From JAFAGX01 sp035623255 (GTDB lineage Bacteria > Acidobacteriota > Terriglobia > Terriglobales > Acidobacteriaceae): 64,000 bases of DNA. The notes under the pieces were generated by a model that did no database searches, was not told the DNA's origin, and saw only the letters and a list, made by a program, of their open reading frames with translations. The position numbers and the translations under genes were made by a program. Where the stretch lies: contig DASPTU010000060.1 in assembly GCA_035623255.1 (NCBI GenBank), positions 1-64,000 on the forward strand. The letters are read 5' to 3'. This document shows, piece by piece, positions 8,418 to 16,569 of the stretch (position 1 is its first letter; each line of letters starts with the position of its first letter).

Positions 8418-8888
8418 TTACGCCGTCCAATTGGTGGTTGTGGCTCGCTCGTGAGTTGGGACAGCTTGTGCAGCCGACCCTTCCGTCGCGAGTGGTGAGC
8501 TTTGTGCCGCGGATGGGGAGAGCCTATTGCTCTGTTGCCAGGCTTGACGCACGTCTAGCAGAAGTTCGATCTGGCGCCGCACAATGTCCGAACTGATCTT
8601 GATGTGCGCCTCCAGCAGCTTGGAACGAATCAAAGCGTAGAAGCGCGCGAAATTCTTGGCTGCTTCACCGCCATTCTTCGTGTCCAGAGAGCCCTCAAGT
8701 TGTTGCAGGATCAGAAAGGCGTGTTTCAACTCGGAAGAGCGCTTTTCCACGTCGTGCGCGGCGACCGCTGCAATTACGCGCTCCAGATCGCCAATGAGCA
8801 TGTCGAAGAGAATAACAACCAGCCCTGACGGACTGGCGTTTTGTACTGCGGCCCGCAAATACGTCTTTTCTCTCTCCGTGAGACTCAT
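8418..8888 (-). CDS. fliS: Flagellin export chaperone FliS
   Basis: 156 aa, slightly longer than the usual 125-135 aa because of a Ser/Ala/Thr-rich tail after residue 125. The conserved core is present: residues 7-35 with KTYLRAAVQNASPSGLVVILFDMLIGDL, matching the family pattern of aY....v.tasP..Li.mLydgai. The helical rest (HAFLILQQLEGSLDTKNGGEAAKNFARFYALIRSKLLEAHI) resembles the FliS bundle. FliS caps the C-terminal helix of newly made flagellin in the cytoplasm and escorts it to export. Its ATG overlaps the fliD stop (TGATG), indicating translational coupling. Confidence 0.93.
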   Translation of the reverse strand: MSLTEREKTYLRAAVQNASPSGLVVILFDMLIGDLERVIAAVAAHDVEKRSSELKHAFLILQQLEGSLDTKNGGEAAKNFARFYALIRSKLLEAHIKISSDIVRRQIELLLDVRQAWQQSNRLSPSAAQSSPLATEGSAAQAVPTHERATTTNWTA

Positions 8889-10246
8889 CAGCTTTTCGTG
8901 GTCGGCGGATATCCGAGTTCAGCGTTGATTTGCGCTTCCTCTTCCGGCAACTGCTGCAGCAGGATGTCCGCTTGGTTGTACTCATTGGTCAGCAGCGTTT
9001 GCTGATTGTTCAAATAGGTCTGGAAGTTGTTGATCTGGTCCTGCAGATCCTTGTTCTCGTTGCTGATGCTCTGTAGATCAACCGTGAACGCACCACTCAC
9101 TGGATCCGTCAACGCGCTTACCTGCGTGTTCAGGGAGTTGCCAAAGCCGTTTGAGGACGTGCCCTGTAAGAAACTCTGCACCCCACCAAAGTTATTCTGG
9201 ATGGCATTGTCGAGCGTCGAGCTATCTAACGTCAGCGTTCCATCGTTATTCATCGTAATGCCGAGGTCGGCGAGTGAACGGATGGAGCCACTCGCGGCGG
9301 TATAACTGCCGGAGCCCAACAGAATGCTCTGCAGCATGCGCAGCGCACTGTCGCCGCCAAGCGGGCCTTCCTGGTTATTGGACCCGACGGTGTACTGCGT
9401 ATTCACATCGCCGATGACTTTGTTGTAGGCGCTGACGAAACTGCTGATTGCCTGAGAAGCCGCGCTGTTGTCGGGGGCGATCGAAACATCGACTTCGGTG
9501 CCGGGGGCGGCGCTCTGCAAGTTAAACGTGACTCCAGTTACCGCTCCGCTAACGCTGTTCGATGCGCTGTCGATGGGAATGCCATCAATCGTCAGAGAGG
9601 CGTCCTGACCCGCCACCGCTTGCGTAAAGGTTAAGCCGCTGGCATTGCTGATCGTGAAATTGGCTGCAGTTCCGGAGGTGTTGCTCACGATTGCCAGGCG
9701 CGAACCGGATGCGTCATTCACAACGTTGGCACTCACTCCGAGATTCAGGCCGTTGATGGAGGTGGCGAGCTGATTCAGCGTGTCGACACCGCCGCCGATG
9801 TTGATGACCGTGGGCTGTCCTGAGCCAACCTGCAAGGTGAAACTGCCGGCCGCGAGTTGAGTGTCACCGCTGGCTACGGAATTGGAGTACCAGGAAGCCG
9901 TGGACGCGAGGTTATTGACCACCACCACGTGATTGCCAGCCGTTGTGCCCGCAAGCGCAGACGCGCTTACGACATTCGTGTTCGAGGAAGTGGTCGTCAT
10001 CGAAGTCAGCGCCCCGGCGGGATCACCCAGAGCATTCAGGCTATCCGTTAAAGTTGTGATGTCGCCTTCGATTGACTGAATAGCGCTGGTCTGAGTCTGC
10101 AGAGTCGCTTGTTGCTGCTCCCATTGCTGCATGGGAACCGAGTCAGCGGCGATCGCCTGGGCAACCGCGCTCTGCACGTCAATACCAGAGGAGGAGGAGC
10201 CAAGCGCCGACAGCAAGGAACTTAGGTTGATCGATGAAGAACCCAT
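8888..10246 (-). CDS. fliD: Flagellar filament cap protein FliD
   Basis: 452 aa, hook-associated protein 2, which forms the cap under which flagellin subunits polymerise. The N-terminus reads SSLLSALGSSSSGIDVQSAV followed by coiled segments (WEQQQATLQTQTSAIQSIEGDITTL), matching the FliD_N domain at about residues 5-105. The FliD_C domain is recognisable from ASQAISSFVSAYNKVIGDVN through SLADLGITMNNDGTLTLD. The C-terminus is a coiled coil (NENKDLQDQINNFQTYLNNQQTLLTNEYNQAD). It lies downstream of flagellin and is coupled to fliS. Confidence 0.96.
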   Translation of the reverse strand: MGSSSINLSSLLSALGSSSSGIDVQSAVAQAIAADSVPMQQWEQQQATLQTQTSAIQSIEGDITTLTDSLNALGDPAGALTSMTTTSSNTNVVSASALAGTTAGNHVVVVNNLASTASWYSNSVASGDTQLAAGSFTLQVGSGQPTVINIGGGVDTLNQLATSINGLNLGVSANVVNDASGSRLAIVSNTSGTAANFTISNASGLTFTQAVAGQDASLTIDGIPIDSASNSVSGAVTGVTFNLQSAAPGTEVDVSIAPDNSAASQAISSFVSAYNKVIGDVNTQYTVGSNNQEGPLGGDSALRMLQSILLGSGSYTAASGSIRSLADLGITMNNDGTLTLDSSTLDNAIQNNFGGVQSFLQGTSSNGFGNSLNTQVSALTDPVSGAFTVDLQSISNENKDLQDQINNFQTYLNNQQTLLTNEYNQADILLQQLPEEEAQINAELGYPPTTKS

Positions 10247-10285
10247 ATTGGTGATCTAGATCGTTTTCCTGCGTACAAAAACTTC

Positions 10286-10323
10286 AAAAACCAGCTGGTG
10301 GGACTCGCTTCCGAGTCCCACCA
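10286..10323 (-). terminator. Intrinsic terminator after flagellin gene
   Basis: A perfect 12-bp stem, TGGTGGGACTCG (10296-10307) paired with CGAGTCCCACCA (10312-10323), closes a 4-base loop. On the minus strand it is followed by GCTGGTTTTTGAAGTTTTTG, a T-rich run. It starts 12 bases after the flagellin stop and 50 bases before fliD, so it should end or attenuate the abundant flagellin transcript before fliD-fliS. Confidence 0.88.
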
Positions 10324-10335
10324 ACCAGGGTGGAG

Positions 10336-11157
10336 TTATTGGAGCAACTTCAACACGTTCTGCTGCATCGAGTTCGACTGCTGTAACGCAGCGATACCCG
10401 TTTGCTGCAGGATGCTGTACTTCGACAGATCGGCAGTTTCTTTTCCGATGTCCGCATCCATGATCCCGCTCTCAGCACCAGTGAGATTCGTTATCTGAGC
10501 GTTCATAACGTTGCTCGCATCGCTAAGCTGGTTGGAACTCGCACCCAGCTTACCGCGCCAGTCAGCGACCGCCGCAATAGCCGCGTTCAGATCGCCCAAC
10601 GCTGTAGCAGCAGTTGCCGCGCTGGTCAGGTCGGTTCCGCTCAGAGTCAGGGCCGCTGTGGTCAGGGTTTGCATATTAACGACAACAGAAGCGTTGCCGT
10701 TGGTGCTGGAATCGCTCATGTACACCGTCAATGAGCCACCAGTCAAGATCTGCTGGCCGTTGTAGGTGGTCGCGGTTCCGATGTTGCCAATTTCCGTCAG
10801 GATCGACTGATACTCCGCATCGAGAGCTGCGTCCTGGCTGGTGGATACTGTGCCGCTGGCGGCTTCCGTCGCCAGTGTGATAGCGCGGTTCAACATGCTG
10901 GTAACCTGCGACAGGGCACCATCAGCGACCTGCAGCATGCCCACTCCGTCAGTTGCGTTCATCACGGACTGGCTAAGAGCGGTAATGTTTGCTTCCAAAC
11001 CGTTGGCAATCGCAAGACCGGCAGCATCATCTGCTCCGGAGTTGATTCGCTGCCCTGTAGAAAGAGCCTGCAGGGTTTTGTCCAAAGACGATTTCGTCGT
11101 GGTCAACGAATCTTGCGCTTCCAGGGACGAAATGTTGTTCAGGATGCTAAGTGACAT
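10336..11157 (-). CDS. fliC: Flagellin, short form
   Basis: 273 aa, about the length of Bacillus Hag, so nearly all of it is the conserved D0/D1 core with almost no variable surface domain. N-terminal flagellin sequence is plain: NNISSLEAQDSLTTT, LQALSTGQRINSGADDAAG and LAIANGLEANITALSQ (residues 7-60). The C-terminal D0 helix includes ESGIMDADIGKETADLS and ends QNVLKLLQ. AGGAG precedes the ATG. A GCCGATCA element on the minus strand (11252-11259) resembles a sigma-28 -10 box, though no good -35 box is seen. A terminator follows the gene. Neighbouring genes for FliD, FliS and glycosyl/methyl transferases fit filament assembly and decoration. Confidence 0.97.
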   Translation of the reverse strand: MSLSILNNISSLEAQDSLTTTKSSLDKTLQALSTGQRINSGADDAAGLAIANGLEANITALSQSVMNATDGVGMLQVADGALSQVTSMLNRAITLATEAASGTVSTSQDAALDAEYQSILTEIGNIGTATTYNGQQILTGGSLTVYMSDSSTNGNASVVVNMQTLTTAALTLSGTDLTSAATAATALGDLNAAIAAVADWRGKLGASSNQLSDASNVMNAQITNLTGAESGIMDADIGKETADLSKYSILQQTGIAALQQSNSMQQNVLKLLQ

Positions 11158-11251
11158 GGTGAATCTCCTCAGTTATGCCACCTGCCCGGAAGCGCACGGC
11201 TTTTGCCGGAATCGCCTTTTCGTGCAGGGGGTTTGATTTTGACGGGGGAAA

Positions 11252-11259
11252 TGATCGGC
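11252..11259 (-). promoter_or_regulatory. Possible sigma-28 -10 element for flagellin
   Basis: GCCGATCA on the minus strand, about 95 bases upstream of the flagellin start, matches seven of eight bases of GCCGATAA. No TAAA lies 15-16 bases further upstream, so this is a weak half-match kept only because flagellin genes are normal FliA targets. Confidence 0.3.
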
Positions 11260-11428
11260 ATCTTGCAGGTCCCTCCGTCAGTCACATTAGTAATCCTGGC
11301 TGTGTTACGACGAAACTCGATCCGCAATGGGAAGTCGGACAACTCGCTTTCTGAGTGTTTGCCTGCTAAATTCACGAAGTTACCGCCCGCGTTCTCATCA
11401 TCCTCTAATGCAATTCCCTTCTCTGGCC

Positions 11429-12811
11429 TCACACTGAAGACAACTGAGTATCCTGTGACCGGCCCTCGCCATCAGCGGTATGCCGCGATGCATAATTTCC
11501 TGCCTCCGTCGCCGCCCGCTGCAATTCGGCCGAGTCCGGGAATCTTTGCAATCCTCGGGACAGGATCTCCTGCGCCAAGTCCCACTGTTTGAGCTGCGCT
11601 CGTATGCTTGCCGCGCGCAGAAACGTCCTGGGATTGGGAACTAACGTGGCAAGCTTTTCTGCGGCTTCGGCAGCCTCCGGAAGCCTGCCCGCGATAATGC
11701 ATGCCTTTAATAGCCGGTCGTACATGACGTGGTGATCTCTGGCCATCCGTGCTGCTCGCCGCAATTTTGCGAGTCCGCTATTCACTTGTCCCAAGTGAAC
11801 TTCTGTGTAACCCAATTTGCTCTCTAGCATGGCGTTCTCTGGTGTCAATTTCATTGCCCGGCGGTATGCCATTCGCGCTTCTTTGAAGCGACGCAGGCTG
11901 AGCATCGCATCCGCTTTCAACTCTTCCCGCAGTGCGCCGCCGACATCTTTTCGCCGGTCATGTTCTATGGCGGCTAAAGCTTCCTCGCAACGCCCCTGAT
12001 TGAGGTAGACCATCCCTTTGAAAAGCCAGGCTTCGGGAAACTCCGGCTGCAAGGTTAGCGCCTTCTCGAAACACCGCATCGCTTCATCGGGATTATTGAA
12101 GCACTCGAATTCGTGAAGCCCAAGCTGGGTCCATCCCTGGTGATCGCGAGGATGCTCTTCGAGTTTCGTGCGAAGCAAATCGCGGTAGAAGACGTGCTTT
12201 CGCGCACGTGCTTCCATATCAACCATCTGACCAAAATGATGAATGCAAAAGCGCGCGACCCGCAGTTCGAGTCCCGTAGCAAGGATCTGGTTCTCGACCA
12301 GTTCGTGCAATCGCCCGGCAAAGTAGACCCTTGGGTCGCGTCGGAAAAGCCGGCAATTTTCATGAACTACGTAGGAGGGCGCATCCTTGGCCCGCTCGTT
12401 CCGGTGATCATTTGCCACGCCAACCCGGTCCCAACCGCGGGTGAAGTTGTTAGGCATGTAATTGCGTATCGGGACCAAATAGCCGCCCACGTGCGGCACA
12501 CTCAGAAGATCAGGAAGCATTTTCTTCGCGTCGCGATCTAGTTCTTCATCCGCGTCGAGCACGACTACCCAGTCCGTGGTCATTGGCGCGAGGGCCGCAT
12601 TGCGCGCATTGGCAAAATGATTTTCCCAGGGAATGGAAATGACGGTAGCACCGAACTCTCGAGCGATGTCGCAACTGGCGTCAGTCGATCCGGTATCGGC
12701 GATGACGGTCTGGCTGACGATACCGCGCACACTCTCAAGGCAGGGACGCAGCGTCTCGGCGCCGTTCTTCACGATCATTGAGAGTCCTACCGTCGGCATC
12801 ACAGTTCTCAC
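11429..12811 (-). CDS. Family 2 glycosyltransferase fused to TPR repeats
   Basis: 460 aa. Residues about 5-110 form a GT-A fold of family 2: VGLSMIVKNGAETLRPCLESV, then VIADTGSTDASCDIAREFGA and the DxD-type motif in WVVVLDADEEL, which binds the metal and nucleotide-sugar. From about residue 200 to 445 the protein consists of TPR-like helical pairs (for example HQGWTQLGLHEFECFNNPDEAMRCFEKAL), often used to grip a protein acceptor, as in O-GlcNAc transferases. No signal peptide or membrane segment is seen, so it is cytoplasmic. The position upstream of flagellin suggests it glycosylates flagellin; that is inference. It lies 8 bases after the methyltransferase gene. Confidence 0.85.
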   Translation of the reverse strand: MRTVMPTVGLSMIVKNGAETLRPCLESVRGIVSQTVIADTGSTDASCDIAREFGATVISIPWENHFANARNAALAPMTTDWVVVLDADEELDRDAKKMLPDLLSVPHVGGYLVPIRNYMPNNFTRGWDRVGVANDHRNERAKDAPSYVVHENCRLFRRDPRVYFAGRLHELVENQILATGLELRVARFCIHHFGQMVDMEARARKHVFYRDLLRTKLEEHPRDHQGWTQLGLHEFECFNNPDEAMRCFEKALTLQPEFPEAWLFKGMVYLNQGRCEEALAAIEHDRRKDVGGALREELKADAMLSLRRFKEARMAYRRAMKLTPENAMLESKLGYTEVHLGQVNSGLAKLRRAARMARDHHVMYDRLLKACIIAGRLPEAAEAAEKLATLVPNPRTFLRAASIRAQLKQWDLAQEILSRGLQRFPDSAELQRAATEAGNYASRHTADGEGRSQDTQLSSV

Positions 12812-12819
12812 AGCGATAG

Positions 12820-13620
12820 TTAATCGGCGTGGGCGCCCACTGGGGTCGCGCTTAGGCCTCGATCAGCAACCGCAGACTTGCGCCAAAATACGCCAATCCC
12901 ATCAATGTTCTGGATAGGATCTTCAATCCTCCGTCGGCTGCGGAATTCCATAATCGCCTGTTGGCAAGCTGGAACTGCACCAAAGTCATCGACGATGACA
13001 AATCCTCCAGAAGAAACTTTGTCGTAGAGATTCTGCAATCCGTCCATGGTCGATTCGTACATATCGCCATCAAGCCGTAGGACGGCCAGGCGCTCGATAG
13101 GAGCCTTGGGTAGAGTCTCCGAGAACCACCCCTGCAGGAAAACCACCTGATCGTCGAGCAAGTCGTATTTGGCGAAGTTAGACTTTACTTCATTGAGGGA
13201 GATGGCCAATTCCGCATATAAATGGTGCTGGTCGCCGGCATCGGCTGAATATTTTGGATTCGGGCGGGGAAGGCCGCAAAACGAATCCGCGACCCAGACT
13301 CGGCGATCGGTAACCTGGTAAGCCTTGAAGACGGCGCGCGCCATGATACACGCGCCACCCCTCCACACTCCCGTCTCAATGAAATCGCCGGCGATATTGC
13401 TGGCAATCACGAATTCGATGATGTCTCGCAGATTCGACATGCGGAGGTTGCCAATCATGCTGTGGGCTCTGGAGGGCCAGTCCCGTCCCAGATCCCTTAG
13501 CTGCCCGTCAAAAACCTGGGGTGACCAGAATCCCTGATTCGGGTCCTCATAGATGGTGTTGATGATGCACCTCTGCACCATGTCTAAATACAGTCTTCGC
13601 AGTTCGGTCAGCTCTTGCAT
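12820..13620 (-). CDS. TylF/MycF-type O-methyltransferase
   Basis: 266 aa. The region 75-235 matches macrocin O-methyltransferase-like (TylF) enzymes: IAGDFIETGVWRGGACIMARAV is the SAM-binding segment with the family's E-x-G-V-W-x-G-G, followed by RRVWVADSFCGLP, FLQGWFSETLP, and LAVLRLDGDMYESTMDGL with the metal-binding LD-D pattern, then GGFVIVDDFGAVPACQQA. Family members methylate hydroxyls of sugars on antibiotics or glycoproteins using S-adenosylmethionine and Mg2+. Lying between two glycosyltransferase genes near flagellin, it most likely methylates the filament glycan. Its start overlaps the end of the next upstream gene by 13 bases. Confidence 0.87.
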   Translation of the reverse strand: MQELTELRRLYLDMVQRCIINTIYEDPNQGFWSPQVFDGQLRDLGRDWPSRAHSMIGNLRMSNLRDIIEFVIASNIAGDFIETGVWRGGACIMARAVFKAYQVTDRRVWVADSFCGLPRPNPKYSADAGDQHHLYAELAISLNEVKSNFAKYDLLDDQVVFLQGWFSETLPKAPIERLAVLRLDGDMYESTMDGLQNLYDKVSSGGFVIVDDFGAVPACQQAIMEFRSRRRIEDPIQNIDGIGVFWRKSAVADRGLSATPVGAHAD

Positions 13621-15224
13621 GAGAGTTTTCTCTGCACTCCCGTCTCGGAAGCCATCAGTTGTGCCTGTTGAGTTTGAGACTTGGGCACCACTAACGTCGA
13701 AAGGCTTTTTGCCTGCGCGACGACGATTTCTGCCGCAGATGCCGTGGCCACGGCAGCCCGGCGGTTTGGACGCTTCAGGTAAGCCAGCACCAATTGCTTT
13801 TCTGCTTCGGTCAACAAGCGCTTGCGCAGCACCACGCGCAGGTAATCGACCGCTCTCGGGTGCCGAACGAGGTCTTCATTCTTCATTTGCTGTTGCTTCA
13901 AAGCCTGGCCAATCGGGCTCAGCCCCAGCTCAAATTGAACCAGGTCGAAACGGGCTTCCGTCCACCCCATGTACCAGAACCAGTCGGTGTAATAGAGCCA
14001 GCTGCGTTCGTTGAACGCCCGCACGTGAGTCGGGTCTTGCCACGCTCCCCAGGAAAGATCGTAGGGCACGCTGATGCGAAACAGACCGCCAACCCGCAGC
14101 AGGTTCAGGCACGACGTCATCGCCGTAGTCAGCTGCGGGATGTGCTCCAGGGAATCATTGGCGACAATTTCATCGAAAAAATTATTCTCCATCGTGACGC
14201 TTCCAAAGCGGGGACTTTCGAGAGGCCTGCCGATCGGCAAAGGCTGATTGAAATCCAGAACCGCATCTGGCTCCCAATAGGTATCGCAATCGACATTGAA
14301 ATACTCCGCACGCCAGTCCTTCCCACTCCCCAGGTTGAGTTTTCGGGGCAGAGATGGAGTGTTCGTTTGAATGACGGTCCTCGTTTCCATTTGCTGTATC
14401 GCCTTTCTCAGAATCTCCGGCTCGCGTTGCTGAGAAAACCAGTTCAGCGCGCGCTTTTCCAACTCTCGTCGATGTTCCTCATTCTTGAGGAGTGCCAGGC
14501 AGCCTTCGACAAGCGAATCGTAAGGCAGACTCAGGACTGGCCCGTTCAGTCTGGTGTCGACGGGAACGTCCGCAGAGCATTCAGTCACCACTGCCTTGGA
14601 GTTCGCCAGCAGATAGGCGACCCGAACCATCTCAAAAACCTTGGCCTCGTAGAAGTGGACATTGAGCACAATTCTTGAGCGAGCGATCAGCTCATCACGA
14701 TCTTTGCCGTAAACGCCAAAGACTGCGTGTACCTTCACCCCCGCCTTCTCTAGGGCGGCCAGGATGCGGCTTCGGCGATCATTGAGCGAACCATAAAACA
14801 GAACATCTATGTCCGGCTCAGTTGTGGATTGAATTCTGCTCAATTCCGGGACATATCCCAGCGGCACGTGGACAGGCATAGAGCTGCAGGCCAGCGTCTT
14901 CCATTTCTCGATGTTTTGTAGGCTGTAGTCCCATATCTGCCGCTTGCAAGCCAGTTGGTAATAGCTTTTCGGCAGGTTCGGCCCACCCAGTTGCTCGAGG
15001 TTGTAGATGATCGAGCCGGGCGGGACCATCGACGCCTGTTCCAGCAACAGCAAGTGGGCTCCCAGGAAAATGTTGGTGGCCGCAGCCTCGGCGACATTGT
15101 CCTGAATTCGCACACCGTGGCCGAGCGCCTGCAATCCAAACTGCACGGTCTCTGCAACTTCACGAAAGGCTTCCGTGTGCGGGAATCCCTCGGGCCGGAC
15201 CAGGATGATTTGAAATCGTCGCAT
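13608..15224 (-). CDS. Bifunctional glycosyltransferase-like / SAM methyltransferase fusion
   Basis: 538 aa from the ATG at 15224, chosen because AAGGAAGAGG lies just before it; an in-frame GTG at 15248 would add 8 residues. The N-terminal part (about 1-275) resembles CgeB-like or spore-coat-type glycosyltransferases: IQDNVAEAAATNIFLGAHLL, DIDVLFYGSLNDRRSRIL, then ELIARSRIVLNVHFYEAKVFEMVRVAYLLANS and a C-terminal LEGCLALL-like helix. The C-terminal part (about 285-460) is a class I methyltransferase: RKLNLGSGKDWRAEYFNVD, DEIVANDSLEHIPQL, LNLLRVGGLFRISVPYD. The tail is Ala/Lys-rich and low complexity. It heads the three-gene transferase group and is probably part of flagellin decoration; the donor sugar is unknown. 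Confidence 0.75.
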   Translation of the reverse strand: MRRFQIILVRPEGFPHTEAFREVAETVQFGLQALGHGVRIQDNVAEAAATNIFLGAHLLLLEQASMVPPGSIIYNLEQLGGPNLPKSYYQLACKRQIWDYSLQNIEKWKTLACSSMPVHVPLGYVPELSRIQSTTEPDIDVLFYGSLNDRRSRILAALEKAGVKVHAVFGVYGKDRDELIARSRIVLNVHFYEAKVFEMVRVAYLLANSKAVVTECSADVPVDTRLNGPVLSLPYDSLVEGCLALLKNEEHRRELEKRALNWFSQQREPEILRKAIQQMETRTVIQTNTPSLPRKLNLGSGKDWRAEYFNVDCDTYWEPDAVLDFNQPLPIGRPLESPRFGSVTMENNFFDEIVANDSLEHIPQLTTAMTSCLNLLRVGGLFRISVPYDLSWGAWQDPTHVRAFNERSWLYYTDWFWYMGWTEARFDLVQFELGLSPIGQALKQQQMKNEDLVRHPRAVDYLRVVLRKRLLTEAEKQLVLAYLKRPNRRAAVATASAAEIVVAQAKSLSTLVVPKSQTQQAQLMASETGVQRKLSCKS

Positions 15225-15399
15225 TGCCTCTTCCTTGAGTGAGCCCACTCAGATGGCACGCGTATCGAGGCACAACAGTGCCCTTGTGCCTAAGGCCTAA
15301 GCGAATGCAATCCCATGGCCTCATCTGGGTCTAATAAATAAGGAGAGCGTCGACCGCGAAGCCCCGGTTTGTGTCGCCCTGCCTCCGTATCTCGTGGCC

Positions 15400-15421
15400 A
15401 GGTAACCTCTGTCGATTACCT
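15400..15421. repeat. Inverted repeat upstream of flbD
   Basis: AGGTAA at 15400-15405 and its complement TTACCT at 15416-15421, separated by 10 bases, in the divergent region between the transferase group and flbD. It could be a protein-binding site, but nothing else in the window repeats it. Confidence 0.25.
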
Positions 15422-15468
15422 CTGTGCACGTTTCTGCGAACGTCTCTTGCAGACATTGCCTGCCCAGT

Positions 15469-15476
15469 GCCGATTA
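15469..15476 (+). promoter_or_regulatory. Possible sigma-28 -10 element before flbD-motAB
   Basis: GCCGATTA, identical to the -10 boxes before flgM and motA2, about 49 bases upstream of the flbD start. No TAAA box is found at the matching distance, so promoter activity is only suggested by the shared -10 and the flagellar neighbours. Confidence 0.35.
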
Positions 15477-15524
15477 ATTGACCCGGCACTGAATGCGACT
15501 TCACTGCCCTATGGTGGAAGGCCG

Positions 15525-15806
15525 ATGATCAACCTCACGCGACTCAACCACCAGACTCTGGTCGTCAACTGCGATCTCATTAAGTTCATTGAGAACGCCC
15601 CGGACACCGTTCTGACCCTGACGAACGGCGAGAAGATCGTGGTACGCGAGAACGTGGAAGAGGTGGTACGGCGAGTGATCGCCTTCCGCCGCTCTCTATT
15701 GGAGGGCTTGCCCAACTTCGGTGTGGACCCGCACACCACTTCTGCAACCTCGAAACATCCATCCGAGAACCATCCGATCGAACATGGGAGATTCTCCCGT
15801 GGATAA
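15525..15806 (+). CDS. flbD: FlbD-family flagellar protein
   Basis: 93 aa from the ATG at 15525, preceded by GGAAGG; a longer open frame begins at 15369 but its first 52 codons do not resemble the family. The core MINLTRLNHQTLVVNCDLI, then FIENAPDTVLTLTNGEKIVV and VEEVVRRVIAFRR is a textbook match to the short FlbD/SwrD proteins encoded directly upstream of motA in many phyla. In Bacillus subtilis SwrD is known to increase stator power; the mechanism is not established here. A Ser/His-rich tail after residue 65 is not conserved. The gene overlaps motA. Confidence 0.92.
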   Translation: MINLTRLNHQTLVVNCDLIKFIENAPDTVLTLTNGEKIVVRENVEEVVRRVIAFRRSLLEGLPNFGVDPHTTSATSKHPSENHPIEHGRFSRG

Positions 15807-16569
15807 AAGCACGTTTGCAGGAATATTCGTCGCCATTGGAGGCATTTTGGCCGGCCTTCTCATTGAAGGCGGCAAAATCGCCCAGGTGCTTCAGCCGACT
15901 GCGGCGATGATCGTCTTCGGTGGGACCATTGGCGCGGTCATGGTTCAGTTTCCCCTGCCTGTCGTACTACAGGCGTTCAAGAAACTGGCGCATGTGTTTC
16001 TTGACAAAGGCCAAGACCCGGGCAAATTGGTGCAAGACCTGGTTGCTTTTGCCAATCAAGCACGGAAGAACGGAATCGTTTCGCTAGACTCCGAACTTGA
16101 GAACATTAAGGATCCATTCCTTAAGAAAACTCTGATGCTCGCTGTAGACGGCACTGACCCTGAAGAACTACGAAAAATGATGGAGCTTGAACTGGATAAT
16201 CAGGCGGAGCATGCCGAGAAAATTGCGCAGGTTTTCGAATCTGCTGGCGGCTTCGCTCCCACCATCGGCATTATTGGGGCCGTGCTAGGCCTGATCCAGG
16301 TGATGCAGCACCTGCAGAACATCGACGAGGTCGGAAAGGGTATCGCTGTAGCCTTCGTCGCCACCATTTATGGCGTCGGGTCCGCAAACCTTCTGTTCCT
16401 TCCCTCATCCGGCAAGCTGAAAATCAAAAGCCGCCAGGAACACGTCTGGCGGGAAATGATGCTCGAAGGCGTGATATCCATCCTGGAAGGCATGAACCCA
16501 CGTATGCTCGAGACCAAACTCGTCGGCTACATGCATGATCACCCGGTACAGGAGGCGCAGAAAGCATGA
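15784..16569 (+). CDS. motA: Flagellar motor stator protein MotA (first copy)
   Basis: About 261 aa with four membrane segments. The N-terminus DKSTFAGIFVAIGGILAGLLIEGG and IVFGGTIGAVMVQFPL are typical of the PomA/MotP-like branch. The cytoplasmic loop between TM2 and TM3 carries charged residues for rotor contact, and TM3-TM4 contain FAPTIGIIGAVLGLIQVM and VAFVATIYGVGSANLLFLP, including the conserved prolines. The start is ambiguous: the ATG at 15784 has no good ribosome-binding site, while a GTG at 15799 follows GGGAG by 8 bases and would begin at Val-Asp-Lys-Ser-Thr. With MotB it forms the ion-driven stator ring in the inner membrane. It overlaps motB by 4 bases. Confidence 0.94.
   Translation: MGDSPVDKSTFAGIFVAIGGILAGLLIEGGKIAQVLQPTAAMIVFGGTIGAVMVQFPLPVVLQAFKKLAHVFLDKGQDPGKLVQDLVAFANQARKNGIVSLDSELENIKDPFLKKTLMLAVDGTDPEELRKMMELELDNQAEHAEKIAQVFESAGGFAPTIGIIGAVLGLIQVMQHLQNIDEVGKGIAVAFVATIYGVGSANLLFLPSSGKLKIKSRQEHVWREMMLEGVISILEGMNPRMLETKLVGYMHDHPVQEAQKA

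Noticed and set aside
13794..14678. 294-aa plus-strand open frame
   Set aside because: Antisense to the glycosyltransferase-methyltransferase gene, without family features; explained by the GC-rich codon pattern.
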